Notes: generated by a model not told the origin, from the letters alone. Positions 9,022 through 17,264 are shown, counted from the first letter of the stretch. The stretch is 37,430 nucleotides of DNA from Bacteroidia bacterium (GCA_017640445.1 JAEPQQ010000024.1:5347-42776), one strand, 5' to 3'. A program made the numbers and translations.

Positions 9022-9029
9022 CAAAAATA
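9022..9029 (-). promoter_or_regulatory. -7 element between tig and clpP
   Basis: The minus strand reads TATTTTTG, a perfect TAnnTTTG match, 28 nt before the clpP ATG. No TTG at standard -33 spacing was found. It would allow clpP-clpX expression independent of tig. Confidence 0.4.
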
Positions 9030-9037
9030 ACCAATTA

Positions 9038-10417
9038 CTAATGATTATGTTCAGCGTTGTGTTTTTCGATCATTTTGTAGAAATCCTCCAGCGAAATCTT
9101 CTTCTCTTTGATGTTCACCATTGACTTAACCTGCTCGGTTACTTTACGGTCAATAGCGATGTCGCCGATGCGTCGCATATAGTTCTGATCTTCCTTGTTC
9201 CGTTCTTCGAAATGTCGGATCGTTTCGAGGTCTGGGTTATTAATTCCGTATTGACGCAACATCTGAGCCGTGTACCCAACCGATATCTGGTTGATGTCTT
9301 CCTGAGTCACTTCCAGTTTGAATTCAGAGATCACTTTCTCCGAGATCAACTGACGTCGTAATTGATTCGACTCCTTGCCGTACATTTCTTCAATATTCTC
9401 GGCGTTGTATGTCTCCGGGTAAGTTTTTGACAACCATCGCTTCAAAAACTCATCTGGCAGCTCCAGAGTGTGTTTATCGATGATCAAATGCGAGATGGAA
9501 TGATCGAGTTGATTCTCCGCTTCTGACGAATAATACTGCTCCATATTCTCGGTCAACTTAGCTTTAAATTCGTCTAAGTCAGACACTGCTCCTTCTCCCA
9601 ACACTTTATCAAATAGTTCCTGATTCACCTCAGCCTTTTCGAAACGCTTAAGCTCGGTGATCTGTAAACTAAACTTCTTATTGAGGTCTTTCACACCTTC
9701 TGCTGGTAGACCAACAGTCGATGCCAGTACCTTTTCATTGTCGTTGAAAAACTTGAAAATGTCTACGGTAACCACGTCACCTACTTTCTGCCCCATTAGG
9801 ACCTTCTGCGTAGGCTTGTGTTTAACCATTTCGATCAACACTGTAGTTTCCTTTCCTTCAACCCCGCCTTCCAATGGGTTACCATCCTTGTCAAGCTCCG
9901 TTAGAATTCCCTTAACGGTATCCTGATCGGTTTCCGTTACATCAATTTCCAACATGTTACCGAACCGACGTTGGTTGTTGTCGATTTCCTTCTCCAGTTC
10001 TCCTTCAGGAAGTGAAATCTTGTAACGGGTTAGTTTATCCTTGTCGGAGATATTCAGATCGAACTTTGGAGCAAGGCCGAGGTCAAACTTAAAAATGAAG
10101 TTTTCGGTTGTGTCAAAGTCCATTTCCTCGTTTTGGTCTGAGGCCAATGGCTGACCCAGCACATCAATCTTGTTATCCTCAAGGTGCTTAACAAGCGTAG
10201 CGCTCGCCATTTTATTCAACTCATCCACCAACATTGCTTTTCCAACCATCTTACGGATAACTCCCATTGGAGCCTTCCCCGGGCGGAAACCAGGCACATT
10301 TGCCTTGCTGCGGTACTTCTTCAATTCTGCATCAACTTTGGGCTGATAATCCTCCGGATTTAGCTCAATAGTCAACAATGCATTTAAAGCGTCTTTCTCT
10401 TCAAATGTTACGTTCAC
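9038..10417 (-). CDS. tig: Trigger factor chaperone
   Basis: Ribosome-bound chaperone that meets nascent chains at the exit tunnel. 459 residues, a little longer than the usual ~430. The ribosome-binding signature GFRPGKAP is at residues 43-50 in the N-terminal domain. The middle region, where the FKBP-type PPIase domain sits in E. coli, is hard to match by eye and appears divergent, as is common in Bacteroidota. The C-terminal helical arms end in EKHNAEHNH. It starts 44 bp downstream of tRNA-Leu, and the only good promoter upstream is the one before the tRNA, so a tRNA-tig cotranscript is likely. First protein gene of the tig-clpP-clpX block. Confidence 0.93.
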   Translation of the reverse strand: MNVTFEEKDALNALLTIELNPEDYQPKVDAELKKYRSKANVPGFRPGKAPMGVIRKMVGKAMLVDELNKMASATLVKHLEDNKIDVLGQPLASDQNEEMDFDTTENFIFKFDLGLAPKFDLNISDKDKLTRYKISLPEGELEKEIDNNQRRFGNMLEIDVTETDQDTVKGILTELDKDGNPLEGGVEGKETTVLIEMVKHKPTQKVLMGQKVGDVVTVDIFKFFNDNEKVLASTVGLPAEGVKDLNKKFSLQITELKRFEKAEVNQELFDKVLGEGAVSDLDEFKAKLTENMEQYYSSEAENQLDHSISHLIIDKHTLELPDEFLKRWLSKTYPETYNAENIEEMYGKESNQLRRQLISEKVISEFKLEVTQEDINQISVGYTAQMLRQYGINNPDLETIRHFEERNKEDQNYMRRIGDIAIDRKVTEQVKSMVNIKEKKISLEDFYKMIEKHNAEHNH

Positions 10418-10460
10418 GTCTTAATGAAATTGTTTTGTTGAAATGGATTAAGAAAAAAAG

Positions 10461-10542
10461 TGCGGGTGAAAGGACTCGAACCTTCACGCGGTTAAGCACT
10501 AGATCCTAAGTCTAGCGTGTCTACCAATTTCACCACACCCGC
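10461..10542 (-). tRNA. tRNA-Leu (anticodon UAG)
   Basis: The minus strand folds as a class II tRNA. The acceptor stem GCGGGTG pairs with CACCCGC, followed by discriminator A at 10461. The anticodon stem CTAGA/TCTAG encloses the loop CTTAGGA with anticodon TAG, which reads CUN leucine codons. A long variable arm follows, then the T arm with loop GGTTCGAGTCC. CCA is not encoded. A run of T follows on the minus strand. It sits between a consensus promoter and tig. Confidence 0.96.
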
Positions 10543-10564
10543 TCTCTCTTCGTTTAAAGGGCTG

Positions 10565-10596
10565 CAAATTTAAAGTTTAACTATTATAAATCGCAA
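10565..10596 (-). promoter_or_regulatory. Promoter of tRNA-Leu (and probably tig)
   Basis: Minus-strand -7 element TAAATTTG (10565-10572) and -33 TTG (10594-10596) separated by 21 nt, close to the Bacteroidota sigma-ABfr consensus. It lies 22 bp upstream of the mature tRNA 5' end. No other convincing promoter is seen between the tRNA and tig. Confidence 0.65.
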
Positions 10597-10606
10597 CATT
10601 TTTTTC

Positions 10607-10640
10607 AAAAAAAAACGAGCCTTGAAAAAATCAAGGCTCG
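10607..10640 (-). terminator. Intrinsic terminator of the Asp-box T9SS gene
   Basis: Perfect 10-bp inverted repeat CGAGCCTTGA / TCAAGGCTCG (10616-10640) with a 5-nt loop. On the minus strand it is followed by a run of nine T (10607-10615). It lies 25 bp after the stop of the gene ending at 10666, and insulates it from the tRNA-Leu promoter immediately downstream. Confidence 0.92.
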
Positions 10641-10665
10641 TCTTCTATAATGTGATCCTACAGGC

Positions 10666-12618
10666 TTACTTAAGAACCTGCATTTTCTTCGTAATCTCGC
10701 TGTCTTTTGTAGTTAAGGTGTAGAAGTAAACACCTGAGCTAAGGTTATCGCCCTTAATGGAAATTTCGTGGTTTCCTGGGTTCTTGTAACCAAGATCAAC
10801 CTTCTCGATGATCTTACCCATTGCATCCGTCACTGTGTAAGACATTTCGCTACCAGCTCTTAGGTAGATCACTACATTCGTCTCTTCACTGAACGGGTTA
10901 GGCTGGTTTTGGCTAACCACAAACACTTTAGACTCTTTCTCTATTGGACTAACCGAAAGGTCATTAATTCCAAGCTTTCTGTCCATCAAATCCTGAACTG
11001 GAATCGCAGCGTAGTAAATGGTGTTTTCTACGTTCGGGTGAAGGTTACCACTACCACTGTTTTGCAAGTTTGTTCCAGGGTGCTCATCCATTTGGAAAAT
11101 GAAGTGAACGAAATCGTCGGTACGCTTGGTCAAACAAGCAAATACACACTCTCTTGATCGTACTTGTGTTGCGTTTTGAGACAATGCCCAGTTAGCACCG
11201 TTGTCGGTAGAGTAAGAAATCAATACGTCGCGGTAGTTAGCCAGGTAGTCGTTAAACGTCAACTCAATTGGCGCATCCCAGGTAACGTAAATGTTGTTGT
11301 CTTCGTCTACAGACAAGCTAGGGTGGGTAGAAATACTTGTTCCACCGTATCGCGCTGCATATGCCAGACCATTCGCTGGGTTACCATCAGTACCCATGCT
11401 GTTTGTTGTTTCTGAAGTGATATCGTAAGTAGGGTTGCCGTTCGCATCCGTACTTTCGTCCATATTAATCAGGTTTCCGCAAATTTTCCACTCAGGCTCG
11501 TTTTCGCTCCAGTGGTAAAGGTGGAAGAAACTACTTACAGAAGCTGTATTGTTCGTAGTGTCATCATCCCAGTAAGCCAAACGACCAGACACCAAATGAA
11601 TGGTACCATCGTTATCGATTAGAACGTCAATTGCACCGTCGTTACTTTCAGCACGATTTGCCTGATCAATTAACTCAGAACCAAATTCAAATGCGCCAAA
11701 CATAAACGAGTCTGCTACTGACTTTGTCCATGAATCACCATAGTCGGTAGACTTCCAGTAACTCAAGTCTTTATAACTACCACCAATAGCGATAACTACA
11801 ATCGAATCACGTGCATCAATTGCGTAGGTGTCACCACCTCCTGATGCATAACGGTTGCTATCGTAACCTGGCAATAGAGACAATGCGTCCCAGGTCTTTC
11901 CTCCATCAAGAGAACGTGAATACATGGTTGGGTTCTCAACACCGTCAACAAAAACGTCTTCATCGTCTTCTTGTGCAGAGAAGTTACATACTGCAAACAT
12001 GGTATCTCCAAGGTTGGCAGTTCTGTTCCATATCATGTTACCTTGTGGGTGTTCAAACACCTTCTTGGCATCTGAAGTAAAGGCTGTTCCTTTACCGGTG
12101 TTACGAGTCATTAACAATCCTCCATCAGCTGCGTCGTGCGCAATTGTGTAGATAGAACCATCTCGCAACATACCAATTGATGGCCAACCTGTACGCAGGT
12201 TTTCAGTTCGTACACTTGGAGAAGAACCCCAATTTGAACCATCGTAATAGTTTACCCCTGATCCACGATCTGGCCAGGTTGTACTTTCCGAACCACTGTA
12301 GGTCCAACCAACGGTGATTGTACCATCATCGTGAAGAATGGTTCGACGACCAATAGATGCGTTTGTTTGAAGATCGTAGAATGTGTTACCTACTTTAACA
12401 AAGTCGTATACTTCTGATCTATATTTTCCATGTGCTGTATTGGATTTGGTGGCTGCACCACCAGGTTTAAGAGGCTGTGAAGGTGTTTCAATCGCCTCAA
12501 ACTGGCTCTTACTCATTTCCACACTCTTACTTAGATGGTGGTTTTGAGTCTTAGTTTGTTGTCCAAATGCCACCAATACGGTCGACATAACCGCTGATAA
12601 CAGTACTGTTCTTTTCAT
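10666..12618 (-). CDS. T9SS type A sorted secreted protein with Asp-box (sialidase-like) repeats
   Basis: 650 residues. Signal peptide MKRTVLLSAVMSTVLVAFGQ, cleaved near residue 20. The large middle region carries Asp-box motifs of the form S-x-D-x-G-x-x-W: SLDGGKTW, STDYGDSW and STDNGANW. These are the structural repeats of BNR/sialidase-type beta-propellers. They mark the fold and not the activity; I did not identify the arginine triad of true sialidases. The last ~80 residues are a T9SS type A sorting domain (QPNPFSEETNVVIYL ... SGVYFYTLTTKD ... KKMQVLK). The gene has its own promoter and a strong terminator, so it looks like a separately and perhaps highly expressed unit. Ligand unknown. 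Confidence 0.85.
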   Translation of the reverse strand: MKRTVLLSAVMSTVLVAFGQQTKTQNHHLSKSVEMSKSQFEAIETPSQPLKPGGAATKSNTAHGKYRSEVYDFVKVGNTFYDLQTNASIGRRTILHDDGTITVGWTYSGSESTTWPDRGSGVNYYDGSNWGSSPSVRTENLRTGWPSIGMLRDGSIYTIAHDAADGGLLMTRNTGKGTAFTSDAKKVFEHPQGNMIWNRTANLGDTMFAVCNFSAQEDDEDVFVDGVENPTMYSRSLDGGKTWDALSLLPGYDSNRYASGGGDTYAIDARDSIVVIAIGGSYKDLSYWKSTDYGDSWTKSVADSFMFGAFEFGSELIDQANRAESNDGAIDVLIDNDGTIHLVSGRLAYWDDDTTNNTASVSSFFHLYHWSENEPEWKICGNLINMDESTDANGNPTYDITSETTNSMGTDGNPANGLAYAARYGGTSISTHPSLSVDEDNNIYVTWDAPIELTFNDYLANYRDVLISYSTDNGANWALSQNATQVRSRECVFACLTKRTDDFVHFIFQMDEHPGTNLQNSGSGNLHPNVENTIYYAAIPVQDLMDRKLGINDLSVSPIEKESKVFVVSQNQPNPFSEETNVVIYLRAGSEMSYTVTDAMGKIIEKVDLGYKNPGNHEISIKGDNLSSGVYFYTLTTKDSEITKKMQVLK

Positions 12619-12663
12619 ACTACAAAAATTAAATCTTTATTAAGTTTTTCTTCTAAGGGTTGA

Positions 12664-12671
12664 CAAATCTA
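12664..12671 (-). promoter_or_regulatory. -7 element of the Asp-box T9SS gene
   Basis: The minus strand reads TAGATTTG, a perfect TAnnTTTG match, just after the holA stop. It leaves an A/T-rich leader of about 40 nt before the ATG at 12618. The nearest TTG is 25 nt upstream, further than usual. Confidence 0.45.
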
Positions 12672-12675
12672 TTAA

Positions 12676-13683
12676 TTACTTAATTAATCTAACTACCAAT
12701 TCTGTCAAAAGTTCGCTATCAGTGGCCTTGCCGCTGCCAATTCCCTTGCTTTTCAGGTCAAATTCATGTAAAACATCAAAAACCTGATTCATCTTTGCCG
12801 GTTGGTAGTTTCGCGATGCGGTGAGGTATTCTCCGACAAAATAAGGGCTCATGCCAATGGCTTTAGCAATGGTCGCCGCATCTGTAGATCGTTGAAAATG
12901 AACGAGATGCACTTTCTTGAAGTAATTAAATAAGTTGATAAGTATTAAGACAAACGGGTTGTCTTTCGGATTTTTAGCAAAGTAGTTAACAATACGTAAA
13001 CTTTGTCTTAAGTCACGCTTACCAATGCTTTTGGTCAGCTCAAAGACATTATATTCTTTGTCGATGCCACCACCTCTCGCCAGGTCGTCCATTTCGATGG
13101 ATTTTCGCTCTCCCAAACCAGCCCGCGCTTTGTCCAGTTCTCCGGTAATCTTCTGAAGGTCACTCCCAAATGTTTGAATCAATACCTGAGCAGCCTGAGG
13201 CTGAATCGACAAACCCAGTGTTTTGAGGTGATTTGCCATCCACGGGGTAACATCGCGTTCATAGAGTTTGTTCGACGTAAACACACCGTACTTCTTGAGC
13301 TCTCTGCCAAGTTTGGTGGCCTTACTAACCTTCTTATTTTTATGAAGAAACACCAGTACGGTCGATTTTACCGGGTTAGCCAGGTAGTCAAGCACCTGAT
13401 CAAGTCCTTTGAGTGACTGCGCCTCACGAACGATAATCAGTTGATACTCCGACATCATTGGAAACCGCCTTGCAGATGAAAGGAGGTCTACCACGTTGCC
13501 ATCGCGCCCATACACCACCTGCAGGTTAAAGCCTTTTTCCGCTTCGGTCAAAACGGTTTGCTCCAAACGGTCAGCTATTTTATCGATAAAATAAGGTTCT
13601 TCGCCTTCAAGGAAATAAACCGGGCGAAACTGCCTCGCATCTATTTCCGTCATAATTTTTTGAAATTCTGCTATACTTGCCAC
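12676..13683 (-). CDS. holA: DNA polymerase III subunit delta
   Basis: Delta subunit of the clamp loader that opens the beta clamp. 335 residues from a GTG at 13683 (VASIAEFQKIMTEIDARQF). This start keeps the amphipathic helix that precedes the conserved PVYFLEGEEPYFIDKIADRL of Bacteroidota HolA. Alternatives are a TTG at 13713, which would overlap the divergent gene, and an ATG at 13653, which would truncate the helix. The rest follows the family: AAA-like domain with YQLIIVREAQSLK, a lid region with GELDKARAGLG, and a helical C-terminal domain including FVLILINLFNYFKKVHLVHF. As usual for delta, there is no Walker A motif. Only 24 bp separate it from the divergent nuclease-like gene. Confidence 0.92.
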   Translation of the reverse strand: MASIAEFQKIMTEIDARQFRPVYFLEGEEPYFIDKIADRLEQTVLTEAEKGFNLQVVYGRDGNVVDLLSSARRFPMMSEYQLIIVREAQSLKGLDQVLDYLANPVKSTVLVFLHKNKKVSKATKLGRELKKYGVFTSNKLYERDVTPWMANHLKTLGLSIQPQAAQVLIQTFGSDLQKITGELDKARAGLGERKSIEMDDLARGGGIDKEYNVFELTKSIGKRDLRQSLRIVNYFAKNPKDNPFVLILINLFNYFKKVHLVHFQRSTDAATIAKAIGMSPYFVGEYLTASRNYQPAKMNQVFDVLHEFDLKSKGIGSGKATDSELLTELVVRLIK

Positions 13684-13707
13684 TCTAAAGACACTGAATA
13701 TTCTTGG

Positions 13708-14157
13708 GTGCAATTTAATTGGGAAAATATCGGGATTAAAACACGTGTTGATAAAAACGTCTTATACTTCTTTGATCCGGTACGAAAACGCTATCTGCAG
13801 GTTACTCCGGAGGAAGAGGTTAGGCAATGGCTGATTTATTACCTGCGAACCGAGCTTGAATACCCCTTGGCCGCAATTGCCGTTGAAAAGCAGATCACGT
13901 ATCTAAAGCGGAAAAAACGTTTCGACATACTGGTTTACGTCGATCACCACCCCATGATGCTTATTGAATGTAAGGCCCCGGACATTGAACTTACGCAAAA
14001 AACTCTCAATCAAATTGGGCAGTACAACTTCATTCTCAAAGTGCCATACCTAATGGTTTCTAACGGGAAACAACACCTTGTGTGTAAGGCAAACCTTACG
14101 GAAAAATCATTCTTATTTTTAGACGCCATTCCACCGTATAAAAGTCTGTCAGTTTAG
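13708..14157 (+). CDS. Orphan HsdR N-terminal-like PD-(D/E)xK nuclease-domain protein
   Basis: 149 residues from a GTG at 13708. The frame is open further upstream but inside holA. Resembles the N-terminal nuclease domain of type I restriction subunit R (HSDR_N_2 type). It has FDPVRKRYLQVTPEEEVRQW near residues 22-41, a conserved Glu in VEKQI (E60), and the catalytic core D73 (RFDILVY) with E87-C-K89 (LIECKAP). There is no helicase motor and no hsdM or hsdS gene nearby, so it is a stand-alone domain and not a restriction system. Proteins of this type next to holA are, as I recall, widespread in Bacteroidota, which would fit a housekeeping DNA role. That role is inference; nuclease activity is plausible because the core residues are intact. 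Confidence 0.78.
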   Translation: MQFNWENIGIKTRVDKNVLYFFDPVRKRYLQVTPEEEVRQWLIYYLRTELEYPLAAIAVEKQITYLKRKKRFDILVYVDHHPMMLIECKAPDIELTQKTLNQIGQYNFILKVPYLMVSNGKQHLVCKANLTEKSFLFLDAIPPYKSLSV

Positions 14158-14159
14158 GT

Positions 14160-14167
14160 TATTTTTG
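14160..14167 (+). promoter_or_regulatory. -7 element upstream of nhaD
   Basis: TATTTTTG is a perfect TAnnTTTG match starting 3 bp after the stop of the nuclease-like gene and ending 16 nt before the nhaD ATG. No clear -33 TTG. Confidence 0.4.
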
Positions 14168-14183
14168 CCGAAAATTTCGAAAC

Positions 14184-15509
14184 ATGTACATCTTCATTGT
14201 CGTTGTCTTCGTACTGGGCTATATTGCTATTGCCCTCGAGCATAACATCAAAATTGACAAGGCTGCAAGTGCCCTGATAACGGGTATGGTTTGTTGGGCC
14301 CTTTACGTATTCTCTATAGACGGCAGTGGCCATGAGATACAGCACATTATTGAGCATGGACATGGAGGTAGCGGTGGTCTGATACACCATCTTTACGACA
14401 TTGGAAGCATTCTGTTTTTCCTGATGGGTGCCATGACCATTGTAGAACTGGTTGATGCGCACGAAGGGTTTGCCGTTATTACAGATCGAATCAAGACCAC
14501 GAAGGCCACAAGCCTCATTTGGATCATCTGTGTGCTTACCTTTTTCTTTTCAGCGATTCTCGACAACTTAACCACTACCATTGTGATGATATCGCTGTTG
14601 CGTAAGTTGATTAAGGATAAAGAGATGCGCTGGCTGTTTGTAGGAATGGTTGTAGTTTCAGCCAACGCGGGTGGTGCATGGTCTCCAATTGGTGATGTAA
14701 CCACCACCATGTTATGGATCAAAGGGCAGTTACCCGATGTAATGCACATGATTACTCACCTGATTATTCCAAGTTTGTTTGCAATGATCGTTCCTCTGGT
14801 AGCCCTGACTTTTATTCTGAAAGGCAAGGAGCTTGAGCGACCGTTAAAATCAAAAGTGGCAGAACACATGATCAACCCAACAACGAGTTTCCAGCGAAAT
14901 CTGGTTTTCGGACTTGGTGTTGGTGGCTTGGTTTTCGTTCCATTCTTTAAAACCGTTACACACCTTCCTCCGTTTATGGGTATGATGCTCAGTTTGGGGG
15001 TTATTTGGACCGTCACTGAGATTCTTCACCGAGCTAAAAACCGCGAAGAAAAACACGAGTTATCGGTAATTGGTGTACTTCAAAAAATCGATGTTGCCAG
15101 TGTACTTTTCTTTCTAGGTATTCTACTTGCGGTGGCTGCACTTCAGGAGTTTGGACACCTAAAAGAACTGGCTCAATTCCTCGACTCGAAACTAGACAGC
15201 ATTTACGCCATAAACGTTATAATTGGTTTCCTTTCTTCTATTGTTGACAACGTACCACTTGTTGCTGCTGCACAGGGTATGTATCCTATTGAGGCTACCG
15301 GCGACTTTGCAACCAATGGTAACTTCTGGGAATTCCTGGCATATTGTGCCGGTGTAGGAGGAAGTTCACTAATCATTGGGTCTGCAGCTGGTGTTGCAGC
15401 AATGGGACTTGAAAAAATTGACTTCGGTTGGTATTTGAGAAAGATTAGCTGGTTGGCGGTTATCGGTTACCTGAGTGGTGCTGCTGTGTATTTCCTACTT
15501 TACTCATAA
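14184..15509 (+). CDS. nhaD: Sodium:proton antiporter NhaD
   Basis: 441-residue integral membrane protein of the NhaD group (ion transporter superfamily), with about 11-12 hydrophobic segments. Two related half-site motifs are visible: DNLTTTIVMISLL followed by SANAGGAWSPIGDVTTTMLW in the first half, and DNVPLVAAAQGMY followed by GGSSLIIGSAAGVAAMG in the second. NhaD exports Na+ (and Li+) in exchange for protons and is typical of marine and alkali-tolerant bacteria. A charged His-rich periplasmic or cytoplasmic loop near residues 45-65 (GHEIQHIIEHGHGG) is notable. The glycosyltransferase gene begins 3 bp after its stop, so the two are cotranscribed. Confidence 0.93.
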   Translation: MYIFIVVVFVLGYIAIALEHNIKIDKAASALITGMVCWALYVFSIDGSGHEIQHIIEHGHGGSGGLIHHLYDIGSILFFLMGAMTIVELVDAHEGFAVITDRIKTTKATSLIWIICVLTFFFSAILDNLTTTIVMISLLRKLIKDKEMRWLFVGMVVVSANAGGAWSPIGDVTTTMLWIKGQLPDVMHMITHLIIPSLFAMIVPLVALTFILKGKELERPLKSKVAEHMINPTTSFQRNLVFGLGVGGLVFVPFFKTVTHLPPFMGMMLSLGVIWTVTEILHRAKNREEKHELSVIGVLQKIDVASVLFFLGILLAVAALQEFGHLKELAQFLDSKLDSIYAINVIIGFLSSIVDNVPLVAAAQGMYPIEATGDFATNGNFWEFLAYCAGVGGSSLIIGSAAGVAAMGLEKIDFGWYLRKISWLAVIGYLSGAAVYFLLYS

Positions 15510-15512
15510 GGC

Positions 15513-16259
15513 TTGATTACTGATAAAAAGATCGTCGTAGTCTTGCCCGCTTACAATGCGGCCAAGACATTGGAAATGACGTACAACGAGATACCCTTCG
15601 ACATTGTGGACGAAGTGGTACTTGTTGACGACGCCAGTAAAGACAACACAATTGAAGCGGCTGCAAAGCTGGGCATTAAGCACATTGTAAAACACGAACA
15701 AAACCGTGGATACGGCGGAAACCAAAAATCGTGTTACAGCAAGGCTTTGGAATTAGATGCTGACATTGTAATAATGCTTCACCCCGACTATCAGTACACC
15801 CCAAAATTGATTCGTGCAATGGCAAGCATTATTGCCAATGGTGTTTTCCCTGTTGTGTATGCATCGCGAATTCTCGGCAACGGTGCTTTACGAGGTGGCA
15901 TGCCTGTATACAAGTACATTGCCAATCGGATGTTGACTCTTTTTCAGAATATTTTAATGGGTCAAAAACTGTCTGAATACCATACGGGTTACCGGGCATT
16001 TTCGACCGAGATATTTGAACACATTGACATTGAGGCAAATTCAGATGATTTTGTATTCGACAATGAAATGAGTGCTCAAATCTGCTATGCGGGTTATGAT
16101 ATCGGTGAGGTTACCTGCCCAACCAAGTACTTTGAAGAAGCGTCGTCCATTAATTTCAAGCGAAGTGTTAAGTACGGACTGGGTGTGATTCGGGTAAGCA
16201 TCACATACCGACTTCAAAAGTGGGGATTGGTAAAATCTAAGATCTTTCGAAAGAAGTAA
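15513..16259 (+). CDS. Family 2 glycosyltransferase (DPM1-like GT-A)
   Basis: 248 residues from a TTG at 15513, 3 nt after the nhaD stop; the next in-frame Met would cut into the GT-A core. The Rossmann-like start VVVLPAYNAAKTL and VVLVDDASKDNT are typical of GT2 enzymes using nucleotide sugars or dolichyl/undecaprenyl-phosphate acceptors. Where a DxD metal motif is expected there is IVIMLHPDYQYTP, a variant seen in a GT2 subgroup. No C-terminal transmembrane helices, so it is cytoplasmic or peripheral. It ends 2 bp before the stop of the convergent TPR gene. Acceptor unknown; linkage to nhaD gives no functional clue. Confidence 0.85.
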   Translation: MITDKKIVVVLPAYNAAKTLEMTYNEIPFDIVDEVVLVDDASKDNTIEAAAKLGIKHIVKHEQNRGYGGNQKSCYSKALELDADIVIMLHPDYQYTPKLIRAMASIIANGVFPVVYASRILGNGALRGGMPVYKYIANRMLTLFQNILMGQKLSEYHTGYRAFSTEIFEHIDIEANSDDFVFDNEMSAQICYAGYDIGEVTCPTKYFEEASSINFKRSVKYGLGVIRVSITYRLQKWGLVKSKIFRKK

Positions 16260-16261
16260 GC

Positions 16262-17260
16262 CTACTTACAGTGGCGAATGCGGTGTTCCGCTCCCAGTTC
16301 TCCGGCGCGGCTCATGCTTCGACAAGCCTCTTCCTTCATTTTGTTATTAAACTCGGCAACACCTTTGTTGTAGTATGCCAACTCCGTATCCTGAATTCCG
16401 GTAGCCAGGCTATTATTAAATGCCTGAATCGCCTTGGCAAAGTCTTCTAGTTCCAACAAATTATACCCAAGGTCGAACCACACTTCTGGTTGGTTCTGGT
16501 CGATTTCAAGGCCACGAGCCATATCTTCTACTGCAGCTTGTAAAATCCCGTTCTTGGCATACAAATAACCGCGTTGAATAAGTGCTTTTGTGTTCTGGGG
16601 CTTGTTTAACAATACAATGTTGAGATCATCAATTGCACGGTCTCCCTGTCCCTGAGCGGAGTATAGTTGTGATCTAAAGAAATAGGCCTCTGTAAATTCA
16701 GGCTTCTTCTCAATGCACAAGCTAATGTCTTTAATAGCTCCGGATGTGTCGCCTAATAACAACTTAAACTCACTTCTGCTCACATATCCGTCGGCATCAA
16801 CGGGCTCAAGACTGGCAACTTTTTTATAGTCCATATTGGCTCGTTCAGTATCCCCGCGTTGTTGGTGGTATTCTGCACGTGCCAAATATCCTTGAGGATC
16901 CATGGGTCGTAATCGCACATAATGATCAAAGTCTTTCTTTGCCAGTGCATGATATCCCTGAGCACTGTATACAACTCCCCGGTTAAAGATCGCAATTCCC
17001 ATGGTGGAGTCTAGTGCAATGGCCTTGTTAAAGTCTTTCAGGGCCATATCGTAGGTAAACAATTCGGCATAAACGCTTCCTCTTCCATAATACGCATCAA
17101 CCAACTCAGGTTGAAGGTCAAGAGCCGCTGTATAATCCTTGATTGCTCCGAGGGTGTTCCCCTCCTCCATTTTTTTATTTGCTGATTTCATCCATTCCTG
17201 GGCGGTTTGTCCAAACCCTACCAGGGGAATCATCAACAATAGAAAAAACATCTTTCTCAT
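16262..17260 (-). CDS. Exported tetratricopeptide repeat protein
   Basis: 332 residues from the ATG at 17260. That start gives a clean signal peptide (MRKMFFLLLMIPLVGFGQ) and sits 4 nt after a consensus promoter; the open frame upstream is untranslated. The mature part is almost entirely TPR helices. About eight consecutive 34-residue repeats can be followed, for example GNTLGAIKDYTAALDLQPEL, YDMALKDFNKAIALDS and DRAIDDLNIVLLNKPQN. The tail has three Cys. TPR proteins of this kind act as protein-binding scaffolds in the periplasm; the partner is unknown. The stop lies 2 bp from that of the convergent glycosyltransferase. Confidence 0.88.
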   Translation of the reverse strand: MRKMFFLLLMIPLVGFGQTAQEWMKSANKKMEEGNTLGAIKDYTAALDLQPELVDAYYGRGSVYAELFTYDMALKDFNKAIALDSTMGIAIFNRGVVYSAQGYHALAKKDFDHYVRLRPMDPQGYLARAEYHQQRGDTERANMDYKKVASLEPVDADGYVSRSEFKLLLGDTSGAIKDISLCIEKKPEFTEAYFFRSQLYSAQGQGDRAIDDLNIVLLNKPQNTKALIQRGYLYAKNGILQAAVEDMARGLEIDQNQPEVWFDLGYNLLELEDFAKAIQAFNNSLATGIQDTELAYYNKGVAEFNNKMKEEACRSMSRAGELGAEHRIRHCK

Positions 17261-17264
17261 AGTA

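Noticed and set aside
10666..12618. Calling the Asp-box protein a sialidase
   Set aside because: Asp-boxes are structural and occur in many non-sialidase propellers; I could not identify the arginine triad or the RIP/FRIP motif.
13558..13707. Upstream extension of the nuclease-like protein into holA
   Set aside because: The extra ~50 residues are antisense to the conserved N-terminus of HolA and match nothing in the HsdR-N family; the GTG at 13708 fits the family start.
13708..14157. Possible type I restriction-modification locus
   Set aside because: Only the nuclease-like domain is present; no helicase, methylase or specificity subunit in the window, and the neighbours are holA and nhaD.
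16260..16275. Short palindrome GTAAG-CCTA-CTTAC between the glycosyltransferase and TPR stops
   Set aside because: Five-bp stem created largely by two facing stop regions, no T-tract; not a credible terminator or binding site.
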